Shown here piece after piece: positions 1 to 8,170 of a DNA stretch of 62,702 nucleotides (the first letter of the stretch is position 1; every line of letters starts with the position of its first letter). The stretch covers positions 1 to 62,702 of the forward strand of contig JAKSSF010000014.1 in the NCBI GenBank assembly GCA_024403235.1. Reading direction: 5' to 3'. This DNA is from Lachnospiraceae bacterium. Lineage in GTDB: Bacteria; Bacillota; Clostridia; Lachnospirales; Lachnospiraceae. A model generated the notes under the pieces. That model made no database searches, was not told the origin of the DNA, and worked only from the letters and a program-made list of their open reading frames with translations. Made by a program: the position numbers and the translations under genes.

Positions 1-18
1 ATTCAAATTACAAAACAT
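1..18 (-). CDS. Divergent gene cut by the left edge (first six codons)
   Basis: An ATG on the minus strand at 16-18 follows a good Shine-Dalgarno (AAAGGAGAG, about 24-32) and reads M-F-C-N-L-N before the window ends. It has its own strong promoter (TTGACA, 18-bp spacer, TATAAT at 68-97) and lies back-to-back with the XRE repressor gene. This is the usual layout of a phage or ICE repressor and the first gene of the opposing operon. The product cannot be identified from six residues. Confidence 0.5.
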
Positions 19-41
19 TTTTTCTCTCCTTTCTTTTTAGA

Positions 42-111
42 ATTACCCTGTGTCGTAATATGTTTGCATTATATTACCCCTTGTCGTAATTTGTCAACCC
101 TAAAATATAAT
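42..111. promoter_or_regulatory. Divergent promoter pair with two repressor-type operators
   Basis: Two copies of an 18-bp dyad of form ATTAC-N8-GTAAT lie at 42-59 and 73-90, 31 bp apart (about three helical turns). The second sits in the spacer of a minus-strand promoter (-35 TTGACA at 92-97, -10 TATAAT at 68-73). The first lies just downstream of that -10. A plus-strand -10 TATAAT lies at 106-111 with a weak TTGTCG 19 bp upstream. Seen: repeats and promoter hexamers. Inferred: the XRE protein at 192 binds them and represses leftward transcription. Confidence 0.7.
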
Positions 112-191
112 TTTTTTACTTTGTGGGGTATTTTTTTATTTACAAATGGTTTTTCTCGTTGTACAATTTGTTACAGAAAGGGGATATATAA

Positions 192-497
192 ATGGGATTT
201 ACAGATAAATTAGATTTGTTAATGAGTAAAAAACATATTACGAAGGCTGAACTAGCCAGAGAGTCTGGCATTCCATACACAACTATCGACGGTTTTTACA
301 AAAAAGGTTCTGATAATGTAAAACTATCTACATTAAAGAAACTATGTGCTTATTTTGGTTGTACATTAGATTACTTAGCAGACGATACCAACAGTGTATC
401 TACTGTTGCTGCTCATTTTGACGGAACAGAGTTTACAGCTGAAGAATTAGAAGAAATTAAAAAGTTCGCTGAATTTGTAAAAAATAAAAGGGGATGA
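192..497 (+). CDS. XRE-family HTH repressor of the left-hand element
   Basis: A 101-residue protein with an N-terminal helix-turn-helix of the XRE/Cro-CI type (about residues 5-62, including ELARESGIPYTTI). It has a short acidic C-terminal helix (EEIKKFAEFVKNK) and no peptidase domain. Such proteins bind dyads as dimers and hold integrated phages or ICEs silent. The ATG follows AAAGGGG. The next gene starts five bases after its stop, so the two are co-translated. The paired ATTAC-N8-GTAAT dyads upstream are the likely operators. Family assignment is firm; the target is inferred. Confidence 0.85.
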   Translation: MGFTDKLDLLMSKKHITKAELARESGIPYTTIDGFYKKGSDNVKLSTLKKLCAYFGCTLDYLADDTNSVSTVAAHFDGTEFTAEELEEIKKFAEFVKNKRG

Positions 498-501
498 TTA
501 T

Positions 502-969
502 TTGACTGAATACGAAACACTTGCTCAGGAATTGCATCAGTCAAATGTAGAAATTATAGATTATTCTTTTCAGAGCCCTAATATCAAAGGTCTACTGATT
601 GATAATGTGATTGGAATAAATAAGAATATCAATACTTCTGCAGAGCGTACTTGTGTCCTGGCTGAAGAATATGGTCACTTTCTTACCAGTTCCGGGAATA
701 TCCTAGACCAGAATGTTACTTCTAATAGGAAACAGGAACTGCGTGCCAGAAATTGGGCTTATGAAAGAATGGCTGGACTTACTAAGATACTTACGGCTTA
801 TCAGAATAAATGCCATACTTCTTATGAAATCGCTGAATACTTGGGAATTACCGAAGAATTTCTACAAGATGCACTTCTCAGGTACCGACAGAAATACGGT
901 GCCTTTGCTACTATAGATAACTATGTTATTTATTTTGAACCCAGTTTTGGTGTTCTTGAAATTAAATAA
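502..969 (+). CDS. ImmA/IrrE-like metallopeptidase (anti-repressor type)
   Basis: A 155-residue protein starting at TTG behind AAAAGGGG. Residues 53-59 read LAEEYGH, the phage-type form of the ImmA/IrrE zinc motif. The first His of classic HExxH is replaced by Glu (E55), while the second Glu and H59 are kept. The C-terminal part (about 75-130) has a helical HTH-like stretch. In ICEBs1, ImmA cleaves the ImmR repressor to trigger excision. The neighbouring XRE gene makes that pairing likely here, but whether this H-to-E variant is proteolytic is unknown. Confidence 0.75.
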   Translation: MTEYETLAQELHQSNVEIIDYSFQSPNIKGLLIDNVIGINKNINTSAERTCVLAEEYGHFLTSSGNILDQNVTSNRKQELRARNWAYERMAGLTKILTAYQNKCHTSYEIAEYLGITEEFLQDALLRYRQKYGAFATIDNYVIYFEPSFGVLEIK

Positions 970-973
970 ATAA

Positions 974-1012
974 AAAACCGCTAAGACACCGGTCAAAGGT
1001 CTTAACGGTTTT
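974..1012 (+). terminator. Hairpin after the repressor/ImmA pair
   Basis: AAAACCG and CGGTTTT, with inner AAGAC/GTCTT, form an interrupted stem just downstream of the ImmA-like gene. The U tract is short, so termination may be leaky. Confidence 0.5.
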
Positions 1013-1014
1013 CA

Positions 1015-1069
1015 GCGTTTTGTGTGATACAAAACATCTCTTCAAATCATATTGTATCACTCAAAACGC
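1015..1069. repeat. Long 18-bp inverted repeat upstream of integrase
   Basis: Arms at 1015-1032 and 1052-1069 (GCGTTTTGTGTGATACAA and its complement with one mismatch) flank a 19-nt AT-rich loop. It has no T tract and does not look like a simple terminator. It could be a protein-binding or recombination site near attP, or an RNA structure in the integrase leader. Confidence 0.6.
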
Positions 1070-1138
1070 AGCCTTTGCAAGTAGTTTTACTACTGGCTGT
1101 ATTTTTTATACCCTTTTTTAGGGTAGAAAGGGGACAAT

Positions 1139-2134
1139 ATGAATATTGAGAAGCTTCCCAGTGGTTCCTATCGTGCCAGACTTCGCATTGACGGCTGCAC
1201 CTACAGAAGAACATTCGACCACAAACCCACCAGAAAAGAAATCCTTGCTGCCATTGCAGAAGAAATGGAAGAAAATGAGAAAAGCAAAATCTTTACTTTT
1301 CAAAAGGCTTGCGATAAGTACCTGGAAAGTAAAAAGAGTATTCTCTCTCCGTCCACCTATGCCGGATACAAAAGGATCATCAATAATTTCCCGAAATGGT
1401 TTTTGGAAATGCCTGTGGACGATATTGGACAAATCAATGTAAACAAAGTGATAAATGATTATGCTGCTGCTGGCATATCTCCCAAGACACTACGCAACCG
1501 GCACGGTTTCATTTCGGCTGTTCTAGGCACTTTCAAACCGTCTTTGGTATTGAATACCACCTTACCTAAGAAAACACGAAAAGAGCCCTATATTCCATCC
1601 ACAGAAGATGTAAAGAAAATTCTTGAATACAGCAAAGATACCGAATATGAAATCGTGTACTCTCTCGCCTGTTACGGTATGCGTAAATCGGAAATACTTG
1701 GCTTGGAACTTTCAGACATTGAAGGTACCACAGTCCACATCCATCAGGTAAAGGTACTGGATGAAAATAATAAACTTGTTACAAAGGATACTACCAAGAC
1801 AGAAACCTCTACCAGAGATATTGTGATACCAAAAGAACTTGCCCGGAAAATCAAAAAGCAGGGATATGTTACCAAACTACATTCCAATTCTTTCAATGAT
1901 CATTTAACCTATGCACAAAAGAAACTTGGTATCCCACATTTCTCTTTTCACAAGTTCCGTCACTATTTCGCCTCCCAGCTCTCCGATCTAGGCATCAAGG
2001 AAGCCGATATTCTTTATCTTGGTGGTTGGAAAACCGACAGAGTGATGAAAGAAATTTATCGACATTCCATGATGAACAAGAAAAAAAATGCAAAAAAAGA
2101 AGCCAGCGACAAATTGGCACAACTTATCTTTTGA
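1139..2134 (+). CDS. int: Tyrosine recombinase / integrase of the left-hand element
   Basis: A 331-residue phage-type integrase. N-terminal residues 1-40 form a short arm-type DNA-binding strand region, about 50-140 the core-binding SAM-like domain, and about 150-331 the catalytic domain. Catalytic residues visible are R182 (CYGMRKSEI), H271 and R274 (HKFRH), W297 and nucleophile Y307 (KEIYRHS). It has AAAGGGG upstream of the ATG. It ends about 150 bp from the 3' end of tRNA-Glu, the usual position for an integrase at its attachment site. The rest of the element must lie left of the window. Confidence 0.92.
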   Translation: MNIEKLPSGSYRARLRIDGCTYRRTFDHKPTRKEILAAIAEEMEENEKSKIFTFQKACDKYLESKKSILSPSTYAGYKRIINNFPKWFLEMPVDDIGQINVNKVINDYAAAGISPKTLRNRHGFISAVLGTFKPSLVLNTTLPKKTRKEPYIPSTEDVKKILEYSKDTEYEIVYSLACYGMRKSEILGLELSDIEGTTVHIHQVKVLDENNKLVTKDTTKTETSTRDIVIPKELARKIKKQGYVTKLHSNSFNDHLTYAQKKLGIPHFSFHKFRHYFASQLSDLGIKEADILYLGGWKTDRVMKEIYRHSMMNKKKNAKKEASDKLAQLIF

Positions 2135-2138
2135 TTGT

Positions 2139-2172
2139 CGTGGCAAATTCGTGGCAAATTTCGTGGCAAATT
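2139..2172 (+). repeat. Three tandem 11-bp repeats after the integrase
   Basis: CGTGGCAAATT occurs at 2139-2149, 2150-2160 and 2162-2172, right after the integrase stop. They end in a TTTTTG-A7-T tract also seen near 59652. Tandem direct repeats at this place are typical integrase arm-binding sites. The function is inferred. Confidence 0.7.
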
Positions 2173-2224
2173 TTTTGAAAAAAATGCGTTTTTTATTAAA
2201 AATTTCGTTTATTTTTTGAACATA

Positions 2225-2270
2225 AAAAATGGCTTAGAGCCCAGTGTTTTCAAGGGACTAAGCCATTTTT
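2225..2270. terminator. Bidirectional terminator between integrase and tRNA-Glu
   Basis: A perfect 13-bp stem (AAAAATGGCTTAG with CTAAGCCATTTTT, loop of 20 nt) gives a T-run on either strand. It can end both integrase and tRNA-Glu transcripts. Confidence 0.75.
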
Positions 2271-2287
2271 CTATGTTTTTCCGATAA

Positions 2288-2359
2288 CAGCTCGTAGGGG
2301 AATCGAACCCCTGTTTCCGCCGTGAGAGGGCGGCGTCTTGACCGCTTGACCAACGAGCC
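2288..2359 (-). tRNA. tRNA-Glu (anticodon CTC)
   Basis: A 72-nt cloverleaf on the minus strand: acceptor GGCTCGT pairs with ACGAGCT, the T-arm contains GGTTCGATTCC, and the anticodon stem CCGCC/GGCGG encloses CTCTCAC. The anticodon CTC reads GAG. CCA is not encoded. Its 3' end faces the integrase, the usual att arrangement. Confidence 0.95.
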
Positions 2360-2444
2360 ATATTTACAACGCTTGTTTATTTTATAATAACCTTACAAAA
2401 AATGCAAGTCTTTTCGGTGAAAAGCCCAAAATAGTTAATCATTA

Positions 2445-3506
2445 TTACTCTACAACAGTACATTCCCACTGAGTCTCAAAGCTACTTTGCAGCGATTTTG
2501 TCACATACACTTTTCTATCCTTTGTGATTAATACAAAGTCAAAGATTTCCCGATATTGTCTCCAATAGGATATGGTCTTTTCTACACCCATAATAAAACA
2601 AGCGGTAGATAAGCCGTCCGCCAAAGCCCCATTCCCACAAACGATGGTTACAGACACCAATTCGTTGTCTGCCGAATATCCAGTAGCAGGGTCCATAATG
2701 TGGTGATATACCTTCCCTGTTTCTTCGTCAGTGAAATAGCGAATATAGGAACCGGAAGTCACAACTGCAGTATCTGCAACAGACAATACCCCAGCCATAG
2801 CCTCTTCCTCTTTTGCAGTTTCTGCAGAAGCCATAGATAAAAAGGGATTGCGAATGCCCACTTTCCAAAGACTACCATCTGGTTTCGTACCATAGCAGTA
2901 AACATTTCCCCCCAATGACAAAAAGGCAGAATCTACTTTCTTTTCCATTAAAATGCCTACCAATCGGTCAGAGGTATAGCCTTTCGCTATAGCACCAAAA
3001 TCAATCTTTTGTCCTTGTCCTAATGTTAAGGTATGGTCTCTTTCGTTTAGGTTCACTTGGCTGCCATCACAAAGAGATTTTGCCTGATTTAACTGCTCCT
3101 CTGAAGGCACGTGAAAATCTCCTGTGGGAAATCCCCAGTCTTCCATTAAAGGATATACTGTGATATCAAAAGCACCATCCGTTTGTTGATATAAGTTTTG
3201 GCTTTGCTGTAATAAACGCCATACATCATCCGATAAAGGCATGGTCTTTCCCTGATGGATTGCAGACACCTCACTAGTGGATTCGCCCGTAGATAGTAAA
3301 CTATCCAAACGATGCACCTCAGCCTCACAGGCCTCCAAGGCTTCTTGTGCTTCTTTCCCGGTGCAACGAATGGACATAATGGTATCCATGGCCATAAAAT
3401 CCTTGGATTGCTCTTTCCCTGACACTCCACAACCGGTCAGACAACCTAATAGCAAGATACCAGATATAAACTTTATACATCCTTTTAAAAATTTTCTTCT
3501 ATCCAC
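2445..3506 (-). CDS. apbE: ApbE-type FAD:protein FMN transferase, lipoprotein
   Basis: Covalently attaches FMN to threonine of extracytoplasmic proteins such as Rnf/Nqr subunits or FMN-binding proteins. The N-terminus has a twin-arginine-like RRKFLKG, a hydrophobic segment and a lipobox (LTGC), so it is probably a membrane-anchored surface enzyme. ApbE landmarks include AMDTIMS, the GAIAKGYTSD segment and IMDPATG near the metal/FAD site. A TTG start at 3530 is possible, but AAGGAAA fits a GTG at 3506 (MDRRKFLKG), which I chose. It stands alone, with no Rnf or FMN-binding gene nearby, so its substrate is elsewhere. Confidence 0.9.
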   Translation of the reverse strand: MDRRKFLKGCIKFISGILLLGCLTGCGVSGKEQSKDFMAMDTIMSIRCTGKEAQEALEACEAEVHRLDSLLSTGESTSEVSAIHQGKTMPLSDDVWRLLQQSQNLYQQTDGAFDITVYPLMEDWGFPTGDFHVPSEEQLNQAKSLCDGSQVNLNERDHTLTLGQGQKIDFGAIAKGYTSDRLVGILMEKKVDSAFLSLGGNVYCYGTKPDGSLWKVGIRNPFLSMASAETAKEEEAMAGVLSVADTAVVTSGSYIRYFTDEETGKVYHHIMDPATGYSADNELVSVTIVCGNGALADGLSTACFIMGVEKTISYWRQYREIFDFVLITKDRKVYVTKSLQSSFETQWECTVVE

Positions 3507-3554
3507 ACGCAATCTTTCCTTTTTATACAAAGATACATCTAGGGTAAAATTTAG

Positions 3555-3580
3555 AAAAGGGGACTTTTTTGGAAGCCCCC
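3555..3580 (-). terminator. Terminator of the chemotaxis receptor gene
   Basis: On the minus strand GGGGGCTT pairs with AAGTCCCC (one G-U), followed by TTTT. Confidence 0.65.
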
Positions 3581-3634
3581 TCTACATTACTTTTTGATAT
3601 GTATCTGAAATTACAATTTACAATTTCAAATGAA

Positions 3635-5329
3635 TTACAACTTCAAATTGAACTGTTCAAATAAAGTGCTTAACTGTTCTGCGTAGCCATTTAACTCATC
3701 TGCTGCTTCTGCACTTTCTTTTGCAGTATCTGCACTCTGATGTACTACTTCTGACAAGTCGTTGAAGGAATCTTTAATCTTATGTAATTCCCCAACCTTC
3801 TCCTTACAATTGCTGGCAATATTTTGTACCTGACCAGAGGTTTCATTTACAGAGCCCATCATTTCTTCGATAGACTTAAAGGTCTGCGCTGTACATTCTA
3901 CACCTCGTTGTACTGCAGCCAAAGACTCTTCAATCAATGCATGGGTCTTTTCAGAAGCACCTCTACATTCTTCAGAAAGTACACGAACTTCTTCTGCTAC
4001 TACTGCAAATCCTTTTCCTGCATCTCCGGCTCTAGCTGCTTCAATAGAAGCATTTAATGCCAACAAATTAGTCTGAGAAGCAATGGAACCGATGGTATTG
4101 ATAATAGATTGAATTCCCTCTGAAGTTCTGGAAATAGCCTCCATAGCGGATTCCATATCTTTCATCTGTTCTGTATTATTCTGCAGTCTGTCGGAAAGAT
4201 TTCCTGTTGCTTTTTCTGCCTCTAATGCCTGTTTTACAATACCGTCCATATCAGCGGTTAGGGTATTTACGGCATCTACCATATCCTCTACCGTTGCATA
4301 CTGTTCTTCCGCACCGGCACATAAGGTCTGGGCGCCTGCAGCTACAGATTGTGCTTTACCATTTACAGCAGTTGCCACACCTTCTGTTTCATTCTTCAAG
4401 CGGGTAATGGTAGTATTCATATAATCCAGAATCACTCTCATAGATCTACCAAAGGACTCAAACTCTCCAATATAATCCATAGTCAAATCTAAGTCCATAT
4501 TACCTTCTGCCATCTGTCCCAATTTATCTGAAATATCATGAATGTAAGATTTTAACAAGCCCTTAGATTCATAAATGGCATGTGCCAACTCACCGATTTC
4601 CGATTCATCCTCCGGTAAATTAAAGTCAGCAGACAGATTACCAAGAGAAATCTGATGTAACTGATCTCTAACAACAAGGATCGGCTTAATCAAGGATGCT
4701 TTTACATAATTTACATTCTTAACCTGTAAAATGATAAGGATAAGCAAATTCAATCCCATTAAAACAGTAACAATATTTTTCACCATATTGATACCATCCA
4801 ATCGATCCTTAGATCTTGCATCCAAAGAAGTTAAAAATTCTTCTTCCAAAACATATATCTCATTGATAGTATCGGTATAAAACTGACCATATACTTGCTC
4901 AATGGCTTTATCACGATTTCCTTGTGCCGCCAATTCCATGGCTTCTTCTTCATAGGGAACAAGCTGGTTAGAAAGCCCGGCCATCTTATCAATATAATTC
5001 TGTTCCTCTTCTGTGATACCGATTTCTTGCATATTGGCAACACCAATATCACGATTCTTATCTTCGTTTATTTCCTTCCAATAATTATCATAATGAACAC
5101 GATTCGTGGTAGCTGCATAAGCTCTCACCTCGTTGGTAAGGGTTTTGGAGCCATCCAAAAATCTCCTTGCATTTTTCGTCAACTCATATCGATCTGTATT
5201 CGCCTGTTGTGATGCATTTCCTAAAAGGACCACAAAAGCAAACAAAATCGCCATGGAGATGACTAACACGATGCTGGCAAGGCCAAAATTTCTGGTCACT
5301 ACAGATTGTTTTTTTACTTTCTTATTCAC
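3635..5329 (-). CDS. Methyl-accepting chemotaxis protein
   Basis: A transmembrane receptor of about 564 residues. TM1 is near the N-terminus ([20 protein letters not shown]), followed by an extracytoplasmic four-helix region of about 150 residues, TM2 ([14 protein letters not shown]), a HAMP domain and a long cytoplasmic coiled coil. The signalling tip contains [20 protein letters not shown], the CheA/CheW-binding hairpin. I chose the GTG at 5329 because AAGGAGG (5338-5344) lies 8 bp upstream; the longer ATG at 5368 overlaps a TATAAT -10 (5367-5372). No chemotaxis or flagellar genes adjoin it. The ligand is unknown. Confidence 0.92.
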   Translation of the reverse strand: MNKKVKKQSVVTRNFGLASIVLVISMAILFAFVVLLGNASQQANTDRYELTKNARRFLDGSKTLTNEVRAYAATTNRVHYDNYWKEINEDKNRDIGVANMQEIGITEEEQNYIDKMAGLSNQLVPYEEEAMELAAQGNRDKAIEQVYGQFYTDTINEIYVLEEEFLTSLDARSKDRLDGINMVKNIVTVLMGLNLLILIILQVKNVNYVKASLIKPILVVRDQLHQISLGNLSADFNLPEDESEIGELAHAIYESKGLLKSYIHDISDKLGQMAEGNMDLDLTMDYIGEFESFGRSMRVILDYMNTTITRLKNETEGVATAVNGKAQSVAAGAQTLCAGAEEQYATVEDMVDAVNTLTADMDGIVKQALEAEKATGNLSDRLQNNTEQMKDMESAMEAISRTSEGIQSIINTIGSIASQTNLLALNASIEAARAGDAGKGFAVVAEEVRVLSEECRGASEKTHALIEESLAAVQRGVECTAQTFKSIEEMMGSVNETSGQVQNIASNCKEKVGELHKIKDSFNDLSEVVHQSADTAKESAEAADELNGYAEQLSTLFEQFNLKL

Positions 5330-5424
5330 AATCCTATCCTCCTTAGTTTCTATCAAACTACCCTTCATTATATACCCATTTTTCTTCTTTTTACCGTATA
5401 TTTTTCATTTTTCTTTTTTATTTT

Positions 5425-6807
5425 TTATGATTGCCAAGCAGCTGCTTTTTCTAAAAATGCCCCTGCAACTTGTGGGTAGGCCATAAAGTATAAATGATGG
5501 AATCCGGCATACAGACTTTCTCCTCCATGACCATCTGTCCACTGGCCTTTTTTGCTTACCCGTTTCACTTCATAATCTTTTCCAACCAGTTCACTTTTAT
5601 ATTCATGCAGCTCGTGTACCGGAATGGTTTCCTGCTCCTTCAAAATCAGGGTATCTCTTTGGGCAGTCATATGCAGATATCCACGATGCTGTAACGCGTG
5701 TCCTTTATATGCATTACAGTGAATGGCCCCAACCATGGGATAGATTTTTCCATCGTCACACTCTAAATTCTCATGTAAATACAAAAATCCACCACATTCT
5801 GCAATAGTAGGCATTTTATTTCGTATGGCTTTTAGAATGCTATTTCGCATGCTGGTATTGCCTGACAAAGCTGCTCCATGGTATTCCGGATATCCACCAC
5901 ATAAATACAACCCCTGTGCATCAGAGGGAATCTTTTTATCCTTTAACGGACTAAAGAATTTTAGTTTCGCTCCCATTCGTTTTAAGACTTCCAGATTTTC
6001 CTCATACAAATAGCAAAATGCCTGATCCTTTGCCACTGCAATCACCGGTCCATCCAATTTTTCTTCTTTTTCTAATCCTAATTTCTCAATTTCTAATGGT
6101 GTGCTCTCCCAGGATCTTTCTGCTTCATATTTCTCCATAATTCCAAACAGTTTTTCCATATCCAGGTTCTCTTTTAACACCAGCGACACCAAATGAATCT
6201 GCTCTCTCCAATCCTTCTCTTCCTCAGGTTTTATCATGCCATCCCATCTGCTGGAGAAGGTAATATCTGCAATATTAGGTAAATATCCCAGAACCGGAAC
6301 CTCCAATTCTTTTTCCAGCACTTCTTTAATGGCGGCATAATGATGCTTGGAAATCCGATTCAAAATAATCCCTTCTATGTTGCTATTCTCACGAAGGTTT
6401 AAAAAGCCTTTTACAACAGCTGCTAAGGATATACTGGTACCTTGCAGCATGTCAATTACCATAATGGAAGGGATATGTAAAATAGAGGATAAATCAAAAG
6501 CGCTAGCTTTTGTGGTATTCCCACCAATGCCGTCATAGTAGCCGCCAGCCCCTTCTAACACAGCCATATCCTGTCCCACTGTTTTTAACTTCCACAGCTC
6601 TCTTAACTGCTCTTCCTGTAAGAAAAAAGAGTCTAAATTTGCAGAAGGGACGCCCAGCAAATTTTCTTGAAAAGCACAATCCAAATAGTCGGGTCCACAT
6701 TTGAAGCCCACAGTATTGTAGCTTTGGTTCCATAATTCTATCAGTCCGCAGCTCACCAATGATTTCCCTACACCTCTGGCAGGGGCCGTGATCAAAACTC
6801 CCTTCAT
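5425..6807 (-). CDS. cbiA: Cobyrinate a,c-diamide synthase
   Basis: ATP- and glutamine-dependent amidation of the a and c side chains of cobyrinic acid in cobamide synthesis. It has an N-terminal dethiobiotin-synthetase-like P-loop (TAPARGVGKS) and a C-terminal class I glutamine amidotransferase-like domain with GLYLCGGYPE and the Cys of AECGGFLYL. It has about 460 residues, the normal size. GGGAGGAG fixes the ATG at 6807; a reading from 6885 adds 26 unlikely residues. No other cob/cbi gene is in the window, so it is detached from any B12 operon. A related CobB/CobQ substrate is possible. Confidence 0.85.
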   Translation of the reverse strand: MKGVLITAPARGVGKSLVSCGLIELWNQSYNTVGFKCGPDYLDCAFQENLLGVPSANLDSFFLQEEQLRELWKLKTVGQDMAVLEGAGGYYDGIGGNTTKASAFDLSSILHIPSIMVIDMLQGTSISLAAVVKGFLNLRENSNIEGIILNRISKHHYAAIKEVLEKELEVPVLGYLPNIADITFSSRWDGMIKPEEEKDWREQIHLVSLVLKENLDMEKLFGIMEKYEAERSWESTPLEIEKLGLEKEEKLDGPVIAVAKDQAFCYLYEENLEVLKRMGAKLKFFSPLKDKKIPSDAQGLYLCGGYPEYHGAALSGNTSMRNSILKAIRNKMPTIAECGGFLYLHENLECDDGKIYPMVGAIHCNAYKGHALQHRGYLHMTAQRDTLILKEQETIPVHELHEYKSELVGKDYEVKRVSKKGQWTDGHGGESLYAGFHHLYFMAYPQVAGAFLEKAAAWQS

Positions 6808-6852
6808 TTTGACTCCTCCCTTTTTCTCCATCATTTTTCTATAGTATACAAC

Positions 6853-6892
6853 AAAAGCCATGTATTTTCTTTCTTGAAAACACATAGCTTTT
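6853..6892 (-). terminator. Probable terminator after threonine ammonia-lyase
   Basis: Minus-strand AAAAGCTATGTGTTTTC pairs imperfectly with GAAAATACATGGCTTTT just downstream of the ilvA stop. Confidence 0.55.
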
Positions 6893-6897
6893 CCTTG

Positions 6898-8118
6898 TTA
6901 CATCATTGTCTGCACCACTCTGGGTTTATAGCCTTCTGTTTCTAATGCAGTGATAATCTGTTCTTTATGTTCTGTACCAAAGGCCTCTAAGGTAATACGC
7001 AGTTCTACTGCTGCATTTCTGTTAATGGTAACAAACTGGTTATGCTCTAATTTAATAACATTACCATTTTGATTGGCGATAACAGAAGATACTCTGGAAA
7101 GTTCACCCGGTTTATCCGGCAAAAGAACGGATACGGTAAAGATACGATCTCGCATAATTAAGCCTTGCTGTACCACAGATGACATAGTGATTACATCCAT
7201 ATTTCCACCGCTTAATACGGCTACCACTTTTTTCCCTTTGCAGTCCAATTTCTTCAATGCTGCTACTGTCAAAAGACCGGAATTTTCCACAATCATTTTA
7301 TGGTTTTCTACCATATCCAGGAAAGTGACTACCAAATCACTGTCGTCTACTGTTAAAATGCCATCTAGATTTTTTTGAATATAGGGGAAAATTTTTTCTC
7401 CAGGCGTTTTTACCGCTGTACCGTCCGCAATGGTATTTACAGTAGGCAAAGTTGTCACCTGACCTGCCTGTAAGGAAGCCTCCATACAGTTTGCCCCTGC
7501 CGGTTCTACACCAATCACCTGAATCTTAGGATTCAAAAGTTTCGCTAAGGTGGATACACCGGTTGCCAAGCCACCGCCTCCGATAGGTACTAATATAATA
7601 TCTACCAAGGGCAATTCCTTAAAAATTTCCATAGCAATGGTTCCCTGACCGGTTGCTACCGCTTCGTCATCGAAAGGATGAATAAAGGTATATCCATGTT
7701 GTTCTGCCAGTTCATACGCTTTTCCACAGGCTTCATCATACACATCCCCGTATAAAACTACCTCTGCTCCATAGCTTTTGGTTCGATTTACCTTCATCAA
7801 AGGTGTGGTAGTAGGCATGACGATAACTGCTTTAACTCCATAGCATTTAGCAGCATAAGCAACCCCTTGGGCATGGTTTCCCGCAGAAGCTGTGATAATC
7901 CCTTTTTGCCGTTCTTCTTCCGATAAGGTGCTCATTTTATAATACGCACCACGCACCTTATAAGCACCGGTAAACTGCATATTTTCTGGTTTTAAATATA
8001 CTTTATTACCACTGCTTTTACTAAAATAATCGCTATATACAAGCTTGGTTTCTAAAGTCACTTTTTTCACTTCTTCTGTGGCTTCTTCAAACCGCTCTAA
8101 TGTCAACATATGATCCAT
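6898..8118 (-). CDS. ilvA: Threonine ammonia-lyase with C-terminal ACT domain
   Basis: PLP enzyme converting threonine to 2-oxobutyrate, feeding isoleucine synthesis or threonine catabolism. K54 in TGAYKVRGA is the Schiff-base lysine. SAGNHAQG and the glycine-rich PIGGGGLATG loop bind the PLP phosphate. An ACT-like domain starts near residue 330 (FTVSVLLPDKPGELSRV). The 406-residue length is that of the short Clostridium-type form, not the 514-residue E. coli IlvA. The ATG follows GAGGAAAAATAT. It is a single gene with no other branched-chain genes around it, so it may be the catabolic (tdcB-like) version. Confidence 0.92.
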   Translation of the reverse strand: MDHMLTLERFEEATEEVKKVTLETKLVYSDYFSKSSGNKVYLKPENMQFTGAYKVRGAYYKMSTLSEEERQKGIITASAGNHAQGVAYAAKCYGVKAVIVMPTTTPLMKVNRTKSYGAEVVLYGDVYDEACGKAYELAEQHGYTFIHPFDDEAVATGQGTIAMEIFKELPLVDIILVPIGGGGLATGVSTLAKLLNPKIQVIGVEPAGANCMEASLQAGQVTTLPTVNTIADGTAVKTPGEKIFPYIQKNLDGILTVDDSDLVVTFLDMVENHKMIVENSGLLTVAALKKLDCKGKKVVAVLSGGNMDVITMSSVVQQGLIMRDRIFTVSVLLPDKPGELSRVSSVIANQNGNVIKLEHNQFVTINRNAAVELRITLEAFGTEHKEQIITALETEGYKPRVVQTMM

Positions 8119-8170
8119 ATATTTTTCCTCATATTTTTTGCATTACAATATTTCTCTTTGGCAAAAGAAT

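Noticed and set aside
2135-2200. CRISPR-like short repeats after the integrase
   Set aside because: Three 11-bp direct repeats without spacers; fits integrase arm sites, not CRISPR. No CRISPR array found anywhere in the window.
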